64,000 nt of DNA from Ascidia mentula (GCA_947561715.1 OX387198.1:4464001-4528000); one strand, 5' to 3'. Shown: positions 12,023 to 26,100, counted from the first letter of the stretch. Translations and numbers: made by a program. Notes: generated by a model from the sequence alone, not told the origin.

Positions 12023-15000
12023 GCTAAACAGTACAGTAATTATTTTCCTTTTAAAAACATAAAAACAATTACCTTTGCCTTCGATAAAAGATGAAAATTA
12101 ACAAACTGTCACAGAAAATATTTTTCGCATTCTGAGTTATATATCGTCAAAAGCAAAATGATCTCAGTTAACATCGGGACATATTTCCGCTTGAGCTTGG
12201 TATTAGATCGTGGCTTTCATGGTGATTCCATGGTGACCCTAGCACAAATCAGATACAACCAATTTTATGTTGTTTAAAACTTGGCAAGTTTTTTTGGAAT
12301 ACAAGTAGAAATTACAAAATAATTTACCGTCTTAAAATGACCATGGCCAGTCCTATTTTATGATAAAATTATTTGTTTTTGACGTAGCAATAAGGTTACA
12401 ATGTAAACTGTATACCAATACCATGCTCACTGGCACAGTGCAAAGTCTGGTATCATTAGAGTTAGCTTTAATGTTGGCTCCAGAAAACTTTATGGGTAAA
12501 CTTACGAGATAGATAAGCACACAAATCTGGAGCCAAACCTTTCCGTAACTTCACAAACGGTCGTTTAATGTCCTGGTTCTAACTTCAAACAAAATTATTA
12601 CCGCAAATACTTAACGCTAAGCAAAAATAACCACAGAAGCAGTGCCAGAAAAATAAAATACAATTTTTCTTTTTCAGTTTGACAAATGACCTAAGAGTAT
12701 TTAGGCGACCCAATACAATCTGTTTCAGCATATTACTCAAAATTTGTAAAGAGCGAACATATATGTCCTTGGGAAGCTATGTATATGCTGAATTTAATTT
12801 TAGTCATGACCCTTGAGCCAAAATATTTCCTACTTATAAACTCATAGGACTAATAAATTAGCTTTCCTGTTCGAAGATGCCAAAACAAAACAACAAAATG
12901 CAAGTTTTTACACAAAATTATCAAAACCTCTTGTACTTTTATTATTGACCACGCCCAAGTGTCGCGACATCAAACAACTGTGACAACTGTGTCGTTGCTT
13001 TGCCTTTTCCAATGTGGAAGTAATCATGACGTGTTATCCATCGTGTCACTTTGTGTCACGAGTCACATGAATTTGTCGGGCACGAATTCGAAGTTTGAGG
13101 CTTCGTACAACACAGTGCCAATATTTTGCCAAACCGATGACGAAATTGTCTCGAACGGACAAACTAATCTTTACATTGGAAGGTTCAAACTATGCACACG
13201 TTATGCACTCCAACCATTCGACTAAAAATGTTTTAAACGTCGCACTTCATTTGTTCCTACGTTTCACTGATTCGCGGCAATTGTGCTGGACTTTGAAGTA
13301 ATGCCTGATGCAATTCAGGTTTGAAACCATTGCTAAGCCGGACAGAGTAAGTGGATTGGTTGCTATCGCTTCCAACTATTTGAAAGTCCCATGACGGGCC
13401 AAGCTGTTGCCGATTTGTTAACTTCTGTAAAAAATTCATTTCCGCAGATTTCTTAGAAGAATGGTTTTGAATCAAGCACCAACGATACAGAGAGCGCGTT
13501 GAATAGCACCCCCACTCATTTTAACCATGAGTCGCCACTATTCATGTTGAATGGTAGTATTTTAATATCATACACTAAAACAAGTTAAAAGTTCCGATTG
13601 AAACGCGGATAAAAACAGCAAATTAGAAAAATCAACAGCAATTCTGTGAGCTTATAGTAACGGCTAATTTAGGCTTTTCCTAATGTTGGGGAACTACAGG
13701 AGCATTGTGACGTCTCATTTACGGAACAGTTATTCACAACTGGTGGCGCTTTTGTGTGATTACGCTTGCTTTGTTGAATGTTTCGTTAAATCACTATTAC
13801 ATACCTATATTGTTTAGGGATTCGATATTATATTGTTTAGGGATTCGATATTATGTTGCTTAGGGATTCGATATTATGTTGTTTAGGGATTCGATGTTAT
13901 ATTGTTTAGGGATTCGATATTATATTGTTTAGGGATTCGATATTATGTTGTTTAGGGATTCGATATTATGTTGTTTAGGGATTCGATATTATATTGTTTA
14001 GGGATTCGTTATTATGTTGTTTAGGAATTCGATATTATATTGTTTAGGGATTCGATATTATATTGTGTAGGGATTTGATAGAGGTTTGTTGGCCAAATGA
14101 ATTTTATGCATCCTGCTTTGCATATTTCCAACATCCACTGCAAATTTGATTCGCATCGGTTCACTTGGATTATTCAAATAAGAACCACTAGTTTTTACAA
14201 TTAACTTCGTCGTTACTTGAAGAATCAGGACAAGAAGCAAGTTCATTACGATTAACATCCTCAACCTTGTAAAGTTGATATTGTGTCAAAATGCAATTTA
14301 GTACGTTTAGCGTTTCGTCACTTGTTTCTCTTGTAAAGAAAACAGCAGCAAGGGTATTTTGTTGGCATCTAAAGTTTAAAAGTAATTAAACGAAATTAAA
14401 ATTCCTTCCAAAACAACGTCCAGCATGCCGCTATGACGCCCAATAGACGTTTTGAAGGTTCAAGTATAAGGTTTCAGCGTTGCGCAGCACTACCTAACTG
14501 GGTTAATCATAATAATTTAATTAGGAGTATGTCGCTTGCAACAATAATTATAAATCCACATAATAACTTTTTTTATTGATGATATCAAAAATACTTTTGG
14601 AGTTTTAGCATAATTAACTTACAAACTTTCAAATTTGAGTCCGGAAGCTCGAGCCATTTATTAAACAAAGATGATAGCGATTCATCCAAGGGAACTAGAG
14701 CACGAAAAGAAATGGTGAGGTTAAAGAGATGGTGTTGGGTGGACACCAACAGCAACAAAAAATGAAAAACTCAACTAGCCAAAAAAGAATTAAATTAATT
14801 ATGTATTTATTGCGTTAAATGATTGGTTTGTTCAGTATATGAAGCACAAATTGGTCTTTTCTTGTATCCTCATTTTAAATATTGATTCAATTGATTCAAT
14901 TACCACTTGCGGCGCTATTGCTCCAACTTTGTACCAATGAAGCAAAGTACTGATATTCTTATCGTTGGTTGGGATGTTTCTTGGCCACATCCATTCAGAT

Positions 15001-18000
15001 CAAGGTCATAGTTCATTTGTATGCTGGTCGTGTTTCCTTGGCCACGTCGATTGATATCATCATGTGTTTGTCTTTGCTCGTGTGATGTGTTCGCTTAGAT
15101 GCGCGAGTAAATGTTTTGGGCTTGCGAAATGGTACCTAGTGCTACAACGAGGCTCGACGTACATTGGCGTTGTGTTGATGTGAAAAAAAATTAATCTCGA
15201 ATCCCTTTATTCATAGAATTTGTGCTGACCGTATTTCCAGCGCAGTCTAGCAACTTTTCAGTGCAGGCCCGCATAACACTCTCAAGCACAGTGTCTTTTC
15301 TCCCCCGCAGCATTGCAATTGTTACGTGACTGCCCGCTTTTACAACCTTAGGTTCCCCAGTCTGACCATTCCATCTATATTACATTTGGTTCCATGCTAT
15401 TCTATACCGTAGTATTCTATACTAAATATTCCAATACTGAACTATTTATTTGTGCCTCATCGGGCTTTGGCAGGCTACGGGATTCTATTCTGATTAAACT
15501 GACTGCAGATTATTAACAAACATCGTAAAGTAACGATCCAGCATAATTTATTGCCTTGTTTTGCAGCTTGCGTCTTACTTCTGTGTTTCCTCACCCGAGA
15601 GTACGTAATTAAAATATTACTGAAAACACTCAACCGTTACACATTGATCACAAACGGTAGAGTTAGGCAAACACGTAAGTGAGCAGCATGTCATTTAATA
15701 TCTTGAAATATTAACAAACAATGTCAGATGGCTGCTCGAAATTATGATTAACAATCTGAGTTGCCTTGAAAGATCTTTTACCATCACTTTAAAATTCACA
15801 TATCAGACAAGTTCGTTTACCATTATATGTTAGTCTTCAACTTCGAAACTGCAAGGAAGTTCTGAACATATAGGTAGTGTTAAAATATGACAAAGAGATT
15901 TTGGAGAATTACATGTATTGGGTGGCATGTATTTGACATTTTAAATAGAATAACATAACTAACAATATAGTTTTCAGAACATTTTTTTGGAACCAAGGTA
16001 TACCACAAAATCTAGACAAGGGAAATATTAATGACTTGTCAACTTGGCTGTGTTGAGAAAATCACTTTCCCGTATGGCTGGTATCGCGAAGAAGGACAAA
16101 TATTTACAAAGAGGTTTTACCTCCAAACCGTTATCCACTGCAGAGGTGAAATAAAACATACAGCAGTATCACACACGTGGGCAACACCCTCAACAAAACA
16201 AATGTTTGTCCACGTTCGGAGAATCGCTAACCACTTGTGGGGCTACCTCCTGTGATCTTTCTAGATCTCTTTCTGCTAAGGACGTGTTGAGAGCTCAGGT
16301 CAACAAAAAAAATCAAGCTGTTTCGATTGTCGTCATGGCAGCAGCTAACGCCAAACTGTAGGACAAACTTAAATATTTCAAATGGAGCATCCACTTAATG
16401 GAGCTGTCAGATAGAGAGGTTACCGGTTGTAGCTGGCAAGTTGGGTCGTGTTCAGTGTGCTCATATCACACCGTTCGCCCACGCTTAAATCACGCGCAAA
16501 CACCCACGTGTCAACTACCAACCACTCACAGCAGTAAAGCCTACACCTTAACCTGTTTGGGAAATCGTTACTTCGTTAAATAAATGGTTTACTTGAACCT
16601 CGGCCACGTAAAAGCGATAAAATGTTGTCCTAACATTTTGCAAGAATTTCAAACTGATCAAGATAACAACGAGTATAAAACACGATCATTTGTTCACCTT
16701 GCAGTTTATCTTTCACATAAATTTAAGCGTGAAAATGCAAAAGGACCACGTCGTCAGTGGTTTATTGCGATCAACGTGCTTGGGAGGGATTTATCTTCAA
16801 AATTTGACTGGTCAACATAAATGCTTCTACGTCACCATCATACGAAAAAAACGATTAATATTTTGCCGTGTGGCAACTCTGATATTACTGGAATGGAAAC
16901 ATGTTACCCATTGAAAAACCTCGTTTCCAAGAATTCTGTTAATTTTTAACAAAGGTGTCCAGGAATGCTAATACACCGAACCATGGATAATATTTGTTTG
17001 CTTACTGGACAAGGCGAAAATATCCCAACGCAAAATTATTAAACCAGTGGTTTTGAGCTTTTTCTGCCACTGTTTTAATGTTAACTATTCGCCAACACTT
17101 AAACTTTACAAAAACTTTACACGGACACTTTCGGGGATTCGCAGAAGGTTGGGAAACCCTGATTATAGCACCAAGAATTTGTCCTTTTAAAAAACCGGAT
17201 ACACATGACTCACGGACCGCTACCAAAATACCACTTGTGGTAGGTTACCCCTAATCTATGGCAAACGAGACTGGTCGATTTCAAACCCTGGTAATATTCA
17301 TAGAAAGAGCAAAAACAACCAGGAATACCCAGTAGAATATGATGTTAGTTCAATGCAGACATGGTAATGATTTCCTTTACATCAGCGTAGTCCAAAAATA
17401 TTTTGCATCACAATACCTCTGTTTGCTTATAACCTGCCTGATGATAAGGCACTTGGACGGTGTACGTTGGCAAGTTCGTGTGCGTTCGGTGTATTGCAGC
17501 AAGTTAATAAACGATCAATGTTTTTGCACAAACGTATTATACGGTGCTTTTACCATGTCTAAAGGTAGGAGCTTGACATTTCTTTGGACTGCTTTCACGC
17601 TCAGGTATTAATTTACTGAAACCGAACCGCGAAAAGGCTGACACTAGGTTTATCTCAGCATGACGGCGATAAGCATATTTACGGGACCACTCGAAATTTA
17701 AAGATAAGTTCGTAAATCGTCCGAAGCTTGACATAAAGCGACATCTCTGACTGGCAAAAGGCGAATGCACTTTGGAATCTCGGTCACCACGTGTTTCTAG
17801 AAACTTCTTAGATGCAAATAAGCTGGATTTCAGAGAAATCCTTACGTGGCACGGGCGGTGTACAAAATTTCACCTCGAATCTCTGCACACCAGCACTGTG
17901 ACAGTAGTTTGGCACACATAACTTGCCCGAACCAGTCAACGTCCAATCTCAACAATTCGTGGTGTGGGGAATCCGTTTGTGGTAAGTATATAAATGGACT

Positions 18001-18292
18001 TACGTACACAGCTTGCCGTTCTTGTCGGGTATATAGCAATGCGCATAAATGTAATTGCAAATCAAAGGAAAGTAATTGCAAATCAGGGAAAAAAAAGTAA
18101 CTTTTAATTGCAAATTTTTAAATGTAAACTCACTAGAAAACAATTAAATCTTTGCGAAGAATCAAGAAGTACACACAGCATACGCGTACGCTTACAAAAA
18201 CTCCAGGTGCATTTTGAATTGGCGAAAAATCGATTGAGAAATTAAAGGTATATTTGTCACTATAATTTTCCGTCTGCAGTAATTCGTACAGT
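12023..18292. other. Intergenic between LU4 and LU5; repeats, no firm gene
   Basis: 12118-13790 is repeated almost exactly at 19271-20943 (offset 7153). Within it an open frame at 12959-13225 (+) recurs at 20113-20379, but the copies differ mostly at amino-acid-changing sites. 13811-14082 is the long minisatellite. 14083-16120 matches 2240-4530 from the LU1-LU2 interval. 16020-17330 matches about 24.41-25.71 kb. A MITE relic lies at 17045-17161. No LU exon was found. Confidence 0.55.
13811..14082. repeat. 23-bp minisatellite, long copy (about 12 units)
   Basis: About twelve units of TGTTTAGGGATTCGATATT plus ATAT or ATGT, with one-base variants (TGCTTAGG, GATGTT, TTAGGAATTC). The final unit degenerates in the same way as at 2240, which shows the two arrays are positional counterparts in a duplicated segment. 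Confidence 0.92.
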
Positions 18293-19175
18293 CTACCACG
18301 CGAACCTCAAAACAGAAAGTAATGTGATCGCGAGGATTGCAGGAGCGAAACGAGACTTGCTCGACCCGTTGCCGGTGTTGCAGAGATCTATAAAGTTTAT
18401 TAAGACAGCTTTTAAACCGTGCAAGTACATGGTGAAAACGTTCGAAACATTATCGGAAACAAATGGTATGTGTAAAAGACGAAGTTGTTTTGTGGAGTGC
18501 AGTTGTGTTATTCTGCGCCAAGGCAATTTGTATGTGTATGTACACAGGGTGATGCTTCGAAAGGTAAATCACACAAACATCGTATATGATTATAATTTCA
18601 AGCCGCTTAAGCTGTCCCGTATCACTACGAGAGGCTACAAGTGATTTCTCTCTGAAGTGTGATGATTAAACCACGAAAACATTACCTGTATTGCATGAGT
18701 ATATGCAATGCATTCCAGTAACTCCAGCCCCACTTCCCTGAGTACAGCCGCTTGCACCATATCCACACTCACGGGAAATAGTTGTATACTCATTTCCTTG
18801 TATAAGAATAAAAATCCTTTGATGCGTTTTAAGACGATGCTATTTTTATCTAAACTTGCAATGGCTCCAAAACGCTTAAGAAAAATATATGTGTAAAGCT
18901 AATGTCTCACCACTTCCAGTTGTAACAAATGTCTTGCAATGAGTTTCGCGAATACCGCACTGATAAGCGAAGGTTGAGTTAACATTGGGGCCGAGGCAAC
19001 TTTCCTCCATGTAATAGCTTTGGCGTGGCATGGTCGAATATGTGCATGAATAGCATCGACGCCCAAAACCTTCATAAACACATGTCAACTTTACTGTAAA
19101 ACACACGAAGTTGCCGAAACACAACTTACCTCCAGACAAAAACACTGTAAAGATTAGAATATGCCTCAGATCCAT
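18293..19175 (-). CDS. LU5: four-exon Ly6/uPAR GPI-anchored protein with shifted exon 3 acceptor, 136 aa
   Basis: Exons: 19175-19130, 19069-18911, 18796-18686 (inferred start), 18387-18293. Exon 1: MDLRHILIFTVFLSG. Exon 2: GFGRRCYSC, MPRQSYYMEESCLGPN, YQCGIRETHC. Exon 3 ends HCIYSCNTG. Exon 4: DLCNTGNGSSKSRF, same tail as LU3 and LU4. In the paralogues exon 3 follows CTTTAG; here about five bases are missing and that AG is gone. The next AG, in TACAAG, lies 9 nt into the old exon and keeps frame, removing only three residues before GNE. I place the exon start there. Alternatively the gene is mis-spliced. Family assignment is firm; the splice site is inference. Confidence 0.8.
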
Positions 19176-21164
19176 GCTAAACAGTACAGTAATTATTTTC
19201 CTTTTAAAAACATAAAAACAATTACCTTTGCCTTCGATAAAAGATGAAAATTAACAAACTGTCACAGAAAATATTTTTCGCATTCTGAGTTATATATCGT
19301 CAAAAGCAAAATGATTTCAGTTAACATCGGGACATATTTCCGCTTGAGCTTGGTATTAGATCGTGGCTTTCATGGTGATTCCATGGTGACCCTAGCACAA
19401 ATCAGATACAACCAATTTTATGTTGTTTAAAACTTGGCAAGTTTTTTTGGAATACAAGTAGAAATTACAAAATAATTTACCGTCTTAAAATGACCATGGC
19501 CAGTCCTATTTTATGATAAAATTATTTGTTTTTGACGTAGCAATAAGGTTACAATGTAAACTGGATAACCAATACCATGCTCACTGGCACAGTGCAAAGT
19601 CTGGTATCATTAGAGTTAGCTTTAATGTTGGCTCCAGAAAACTTTATGGGTAAACTTACGAGATAGATAAGCACACAAATCTGGAGCCAAACCTTTCCGT
19701 AACTTCACAAACGGTCGTTTAATGTCCTGGTTCTAACTTCAAACAGAATTATTACCGCAAATACTTAACGCTAAGCAAAATTGACCACAGAAGCAGTGCC
19801 AGAAAAATAAAATACAATTTTTCTTTTTCAGTTTGACAAATGACCTAAGAGTATTTAGGCGACCCAATACAATCTCTTTCAGCATATTACTCAAAATTTG
19901 TAAAGAGCGAACATATATGTCCTTGGGAAGCTATGTATATGCTGAATTTAATTTTAGTCATGACCCTTGAGCCAAAATATTTCATACTTATAAACTCATA
20001 GGACTAATAAATTAGCTTTCCTGATTGAAGATGCCAAAACAAAACAACAAAATGCAAGTTTTTACACAAAATTATCAAAACCTCTTGTACTTTTATTATC
20101 GACCACGCCCAAGTGTCGCGACATCAAACAACTGTGACAACTGTGTCGTTGCTTTGCCTTTTCCAATGTGGAAGTAATCATGACGTGTTATCCATCGTGT
20201 CACTTTTTGTCACGAGTCACATGAATTTGTCGGGCACGAATTCGAAGTTTGAGGCTTCGTACAACACATTGCCAATCATTTGCCAAACCGATGACGAAAT
20301 TGTCTCGAACGGACAAACTAATCTTTACACTGGAAGGTTCAAACTATGCACACGTTATGCACTCCAACCATTCGACTAAAAATGTTTTAAACGTCGCACT
20401 TCATTTGTTCCAAAGTTTCACTGATTCGCGGCAATTGTGCTGGGCTTTGAAGTAATGCCTGATGCAATTCAGGTTTGAAACCATTGCTGAGCCGGACAGA
20501 GTAAGTGGATTGGTTGCTATCGCTTCCAACTATTTCAAAGTCCCATGACGGGCCAAGCTGTTGCCGATTTGTTAATTTCTGTAAAAAATTCATTTCCGCA
20601 GATTTCTTAGAAGAATGGTTTTGAATCAAGCACCAACGATACAGAGAGCGCGCTGAATAGCACCCCCACTCATTTTAACCATGAGTCGCCACTATTCATG
20701 TTGAATGGTAGTATTTTAATATCATACACTAAAACAAGTTAAAAGTTCCGATTGAAACGCGGATAAAAACAGCAAATTAGAAAAATCAACAGCAATTCTG
20801 TGAGCTTATAGTAACGGCTAATTTAGGCTTTTCCTAATGTTGGGGAACTACAGGAGCATTGTGACGTCTCATTTACGAAACAGTTATTCACAACTGGTGG
20901 CGCTTTTGTGTGATTACGCTTGCTTTTTTGAATGTTTCGTTAAATCACTACAGCACCAAGGCGGTCTTAGAAGTTGTGAGGTGTATTTTGCACTGTCCTC
21001 AATCAACCACTGTTGTGTGTTCCATCGGATGTAAACGGTTTTAGATTTCAAGTGGTTGGAATTACCTGCCGTAACACCAAGTTACCGCGAGTGCGGGATT
21101 ACTCGCCTGTGTGGTGCAGTCAGACAGAGATAAATTAATTTAAACATTTTGTATGTGCTACCAG

Positions 21165-21277
21165 GATACTGCCACGTATGTGTCTATCCCCCAAACGAGG
21201 GTTGCAAAGGACCAACAATTGATGAGGCTGTGTTTCTCGGATGATGCAAGTTGTGCGGTCACCAAACATTTGGGCAA
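21165..21277 (+). pseudogene. Relic exon 2 of an LU1-like gene (frameshifted)
   Basis: After a CCAG acceptor the exon reads GYCHVCVYPPNEGCKGPT, an LU exon 2 start with C1-C3 and KGPT in place of LGPN. It then meets a stop in that frame; a different frame continues with CFSDDASCAVTKHLGK, supplying C4 and C5. A frameshift therefore lies in the GAGGCTGTG region. The sequence from 21365 matches the first bases of the window, so this is the duplicate of the exon 2 that LU1 must have just outside the window. Exons 3 and 4 have been deleted in this copy, so it is a dead fragment. Confidence 0.72.
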
Positions 21278-22898
21278 GTTTCGAAATTGAAAGTTGTCTG
21301 ATTTCACCATCAGTTATTCATCCCACATTTTTAGAAAACCTGATGTAATTATATTTTGCGTGGCTCCTGTTGTTTTGAAAGTGTAAGAGTTAATTCAAGG
21401 GACATCACGCTTAGCCTGTGAAAGAGGGTTTGACGTAAGAAATTGCTCTTGTTGCCTTTGTGGACTACCACTCCACTCCCGGTAAGCCCCTGGGCCAGGC
21501 GTTTAACCGTTTAGGCCTATGTTAACAATATGCTATTTATATCCAAAATAATTATAATAACTTTACAACCTGGAAGCAAGTGTGTTTACAGCGCATTGTT
21601 CATTGTATATATTTCGTGTTTCAAATCGGTTGTATAAAAGGATCCATTCATATATCGGCCCCTGGTCACTTTAACCGACTGTTAAAGATTTGAATTCCAA
21701 CACTAATCTTACTGATTAAGCAATTTCGGTGTTACTTAGAAGTAGGCAAACTAATCATGTCAAACGTGTACCTCATGCGACCTTGCTTCTCTACGATTTG
21801 TTCAATATATTTAAAGCTGTTCAAAATAGAAGTCCTTATTCGGCCGTAAAGCTTTCAGAAAACAATATTATCACATACCGATCTTGACCTCCATGTTATC
21901 GTTTCACCAAGTTATTCAGTTATGGCACTACAGGGCTTTGAGAAATAATTCGTTTTGTATGCCTTCAATAACACGCGGAAGACCGCAGCAAGATATTGGC
22001 GTTTACCCAAAATGTCATGGTACAGCGTGTGCTGATAACAAGTTTAAAGGTACCTTGTTTCCTTTAAAAACACATCCATTGATGCTAAAATTTGTCAAAT
22101 TAATGCTTTAAAATAATAACTTACGTTTTCAAAGTCAAAGGCGCGTATTTCCTCGTATATAGTCGTTTGTTTGACGTTGTTCATGGTATATATATTTCGC
22201 CTATATTCTTAGGCATTATGGGTATCGCATATTCAAATAGGATGTTTTGTAAGAGTGTGACAACAGCGACGTCAATCACAACAGAGGTGAAATGAAACAT
22301 ACAGCAGTATCACACACGTGGGCAACACACTCAACAAAACAACCATTTGTCCACGTTCGGAGAATTGCTAACCACTTGTGGGGCTACCTCCTGTGATCTT
22401 TCTGGATCTCTTTCTGCTAAGGGCGTGTAGAGAGCTTTTGTTAGCACACGAAAAGTGAATCTGTTGAAATGATTTGTGAACAGATGTGTGGTGTAAACAC
22501 TTTTTTGAGTCAGAAAAAAAGTATAGAAATCTTATATCCTGGCCTGTCAATTTGAATTGTTGGATCTTCAAATAAAAATAATTGCCGAAGTAAAATTTCC
22601 GATCTTTCAACCTTAAGCTTCCTTTTTGACAATAACATGTCGGGATTTGGCAGCTAAGGAAGAGAATATGACTTGCATTTTCGGATTACAGGTGAAGTCG
22701 ACATGACCAAATCCAACAAAGTATGGGCCATGGCTTTGTAACATTCACCGTTGTGAGGTTAACCTTGACATCATGTAAGCACTGTACAAACATAAATAAA
22801 TTTCAATGTCACTGAGAAAAAAGGTACCAAACATTATAATAAAAACATTTGGTTTTAAACAGATCTCTGCAACAACAGTACTTTCAGTTTTGAAGATG

Positions 22899-23189
22899 GC
22901 CTAGACCAGGGGTTCTTAACCTGGGGTCCATGAACCCCCAAGGGGTACGAGAAGATGCATTAAGGGGTCCATGAAACGAAATACAATCCACAATTTGGCT
23001 TAAAAAACTAAAATTATTTTTGAAAAAAGTTTGGGTTTTACTGTTGTACGTGCGTGCTAGTGTTTCGACCATCACTATGTTGATAATTTCGACATTTGCA
23101 ATGTTTTTCTTGCAAAGGGGTCCATAGCTTTTCAAAGAAAGTTTTAGGGGTTCGTGATCCAAAAAAAGTTAAGAAACACTGGCCTAGAC
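22899..23189. mobile_element. Complete non-autonomous hAT-like MITE with 8-bp target duplication
   Basis: The element spans 22907-23181 (275 bp). Its left end is CAGGGGTTCTTAACC and its right end, reversed, is CAGTGTTTCTTAAC. Perfect 8-bp direct repeats GCCTAGAC flank it at 22899-22906 and 23182-23189, as expected for hAT insertion. It encodes no transposase. The GGGGTCCATGAACCCC subterminal sequence resembles hAT MITEs known from other animals. Confidence 0.88.
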
Positions 23190-26100
23190 AAACGTTCAGG
23201 CTGCTGGTGGCTTACAATCGAAAAAACAGTAAAAATTTAATTTGCGTATTTTTGGAAATTACCCTTGCGATGTGTAGATATATTTCAAAATTTTGTGTGA
23301 ATTTTTACAAAATGCCGTGTTTTGAGTATCAAAAAAAACTCATGGAGCGTAACAATGTTTCGATTGTCGCCATGGCAGCAGCAGACGCCAAACTGTATGG
23401 CAAACAAAAATATTTTAAATGAAGCACCCTCTTTAATCAAGCTGTCAGATAGAGAGGTTACCGGTTGTAGCTGGCAAGTCTGGTCGTGTTCAGTGTGCTC
23501 ATATCACACCGTTCGCCCACGCTTGAATCACGCGCGAACACCCACGTGTCAACTACCAACCACTTACAGCAGAAGGGCCTACACCTTAAATTGTTCAGAA
23601 GAAAAGTTACTTCGTAAAAGAAATGGTTTTCTTGAACCTCGACCACGTAAAGGCGAAAAAATGGTGTTCTAACATTTTGCAAGAATTTCAAACTGATCAC
23701 GATAACAACGAGTATAAAACACAATCATTTGTTCACCTTGCAGTTTATCTTTCACATAAATTTAGGCGTTAAAATGCAAAAGGACCACCTCGTCAGTGGT
23801 TTATTGCGATCAACGTGCATGGGAGAGATTTATCTTCAAAATTTGACCTCTTACGAATTGAAAAACCTCTTTTCCAAGAATTCTGTCAATTTTTAACCAA
23901 GGTGTCCAGGATATTCATTCATTTCACTTCAAATGCTAATACACCGAACCATGGATAATATTTGTTTGCTAACTGGAACCTATGGCTGTAAAAGCGGGAA
24001 GTCGCGTGACAATTGCAATGCTGCGGGAGAAGGGCACTGGGCTTAAATTTTTATATGGGCGGGCACTGAAAAGTTGCTAGACTGCGCTAGAAATACGGTC
24101 AGCACAAATTCTATGAATAAGGGGATTCGAGATTTCTTAACAATCTGAGTTGCCTTGAAAGACTTTTGACCAACACCTTTAAAGTCACACATGAGACAAG
24201 TTCGTTTACCATTATACGTATTCAACTTCGCAACTGCAAGGTAGTTCTGAACATACGTAGTGTTAAAATCTGATAAAGAGATTTTGGAGAATTACATGTA
24301 TTGGGTGGCATATATTTGACATTTTAAATAGAGTAACATAACTAACAATATAGTTTTCAGAACATTTTTTTGGAACCAAGGTATAACACAAAATATAGAC
24401 AAGGGAAATACTAATGACTTGTCAACTTGCCTGTGTTGAGAAATAACTTTCCCGTCTGGATGGAATCGCGAAGAAGGACAAATATTTATCAAGAGGGTTT
24501 ACCTCCAAACCGTTATCCACTGCAGAGGTGAAAAAAAACATACAGCAGTATCACACACGTGGACAACACCCTCAACAAAACAAATGTTTGTCCACGTTCG
24601 GAGAATCGCTAACCACTTGTGGGGCTACCTCCTGTGATCTTTCTGGACCTCTTTCTGCTAAGGACGTGTAGAAAGCTCTGGTCAACAAAAAAAAGTCAAG
24701 CTGTTTCGATTGTCGTCATGGCAGCAGCTAACGCCAAACTGTAGGACAAACTTAAATATTTCAAATGGAGCATCCACTTAATGGAGCTGTCAGGTAGAGA
24801 GTTTACCGGTTGTAGCTGGCAAGTCGGCTCGTGTTCAGTGTGCTCATATCACACCGTTCGCCCACGCTTAAATCACGCGCGAACACCCACGTGTCAACTA
24901 CCAACCACTCACAGCAGGAAAGCCTACACCTTAAATTGTTTGGGAAATCGTTACTTCGTTAAAGAAATGGTTTTCTTGAACCTCGATCACGTAAAGGCGA
25001 TAAAATGGTGTTCTATCATTTTTGCAAGAATTTTAAACCGATCAAGATAACAACGAGCTTAAAACACGATCATTTGTTTACTTTGCAGTTTATCTTTCAC
25101 ATAAATTTAGGCGTGAAAATGCAAAAGGGATTTATCTTATTGCGATCAACGTGCTTGGGAGGGATTTATCTTCAAAATTTGACTGGTCAACATTAAGGCT
25201 TCTACGTCACCATCATACGAAAAAAACGATTAATATTTTGCCGTGTGGCAACTCTGATATTACTGGAATGGAAACATGTTACCCATTGAAAAACCTCGTT
25301 TCCAAGAATTCTGTTAATTTTTAACAAAGGTGTCCAGGAATGCTAATACACCGAACCATGGATAATATTTGTTTGCTTACTGGACAAGGCGAAAATATCC
25401 CAACGCAAAATTATTAAACCAGTGATTTTGAGCTTTTTCTGCCACTGTTTTAATGTTAACTATTCGCCGACACTTAAACTTTACAAAAACTTTACACGGA
25501 CACTTTCGGGGATTCGCAGAAGGTTGGGAAACCCTGATTATAGCACCAAGAATTTGTCCTTTTAAAAAACCGGATACACATGACTCACAGACCCCTACCG
25601 CATGCCACTTGTGGTAGGTTACCCCTAATCTATGGCAAACGAGACTGGTCGATTTCAAACCCTGGTAATATTCAAAGAAAGAGCAAAAACAACCTGGAAT
25701 ACCCAGTAGAATGTGATGTTAGTTAAATGCAGACATGGTAATGATGTCCTTTACATCAGCGTAGTCCAAAAATATTTTGCATCACAATAACTCTGTTTGC
25801 TATAACCTGCCTGATGATAAGGCACTTAATTGGACGGTGTACGTTGGCAAGTTCGTGTGCGTTCGGTGTATTACCGCAAGTTAATAAACGATCAATGTTT
25901 TTGCACAAACGTATTATACGGTGCTTTCACCACGTCTAAAGGTAAAAGCTTGACATTTCTTTGGACTGCTTTCACGCTTAGTTATTAATTTACTGAATCC
26001 AAACCGCGGAAAGGCTGGTTTATCTTAGCCTGATTGCGATAAGCATATTTGCGAGACCACTCGAAATTTTAAGATAAATGTGTAATTCGTCCGAGGTTTG

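Noticed and set aside
12959-13225. 88-codon frame, repeated at 20113-20379
   Set aside because: Both copies are open, but the differences I see mostly change amino acids; no motif, signal peptide or splice context.
13257-13475. Minus-strand frame repeated at 20387-20629
   Set aside because: Protein-like composition but no family recognised, and its persistence is explained by the recent 7.15-kb-offset duplication.
16398-16583. Cysteine-rich frame repeated near 23430 and 24781
   Set aside because: Cysteine spacing does not fit any LU exon, there are no matching splice sites, and the copies are explained by segment duplication.
21884-22111. Frame containing YPKCHGTACADNKFKG, with a partner near 6290
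   Set aside because: Looks like part of a cysteine domain, but the reading frame is not preserved across the two copies.
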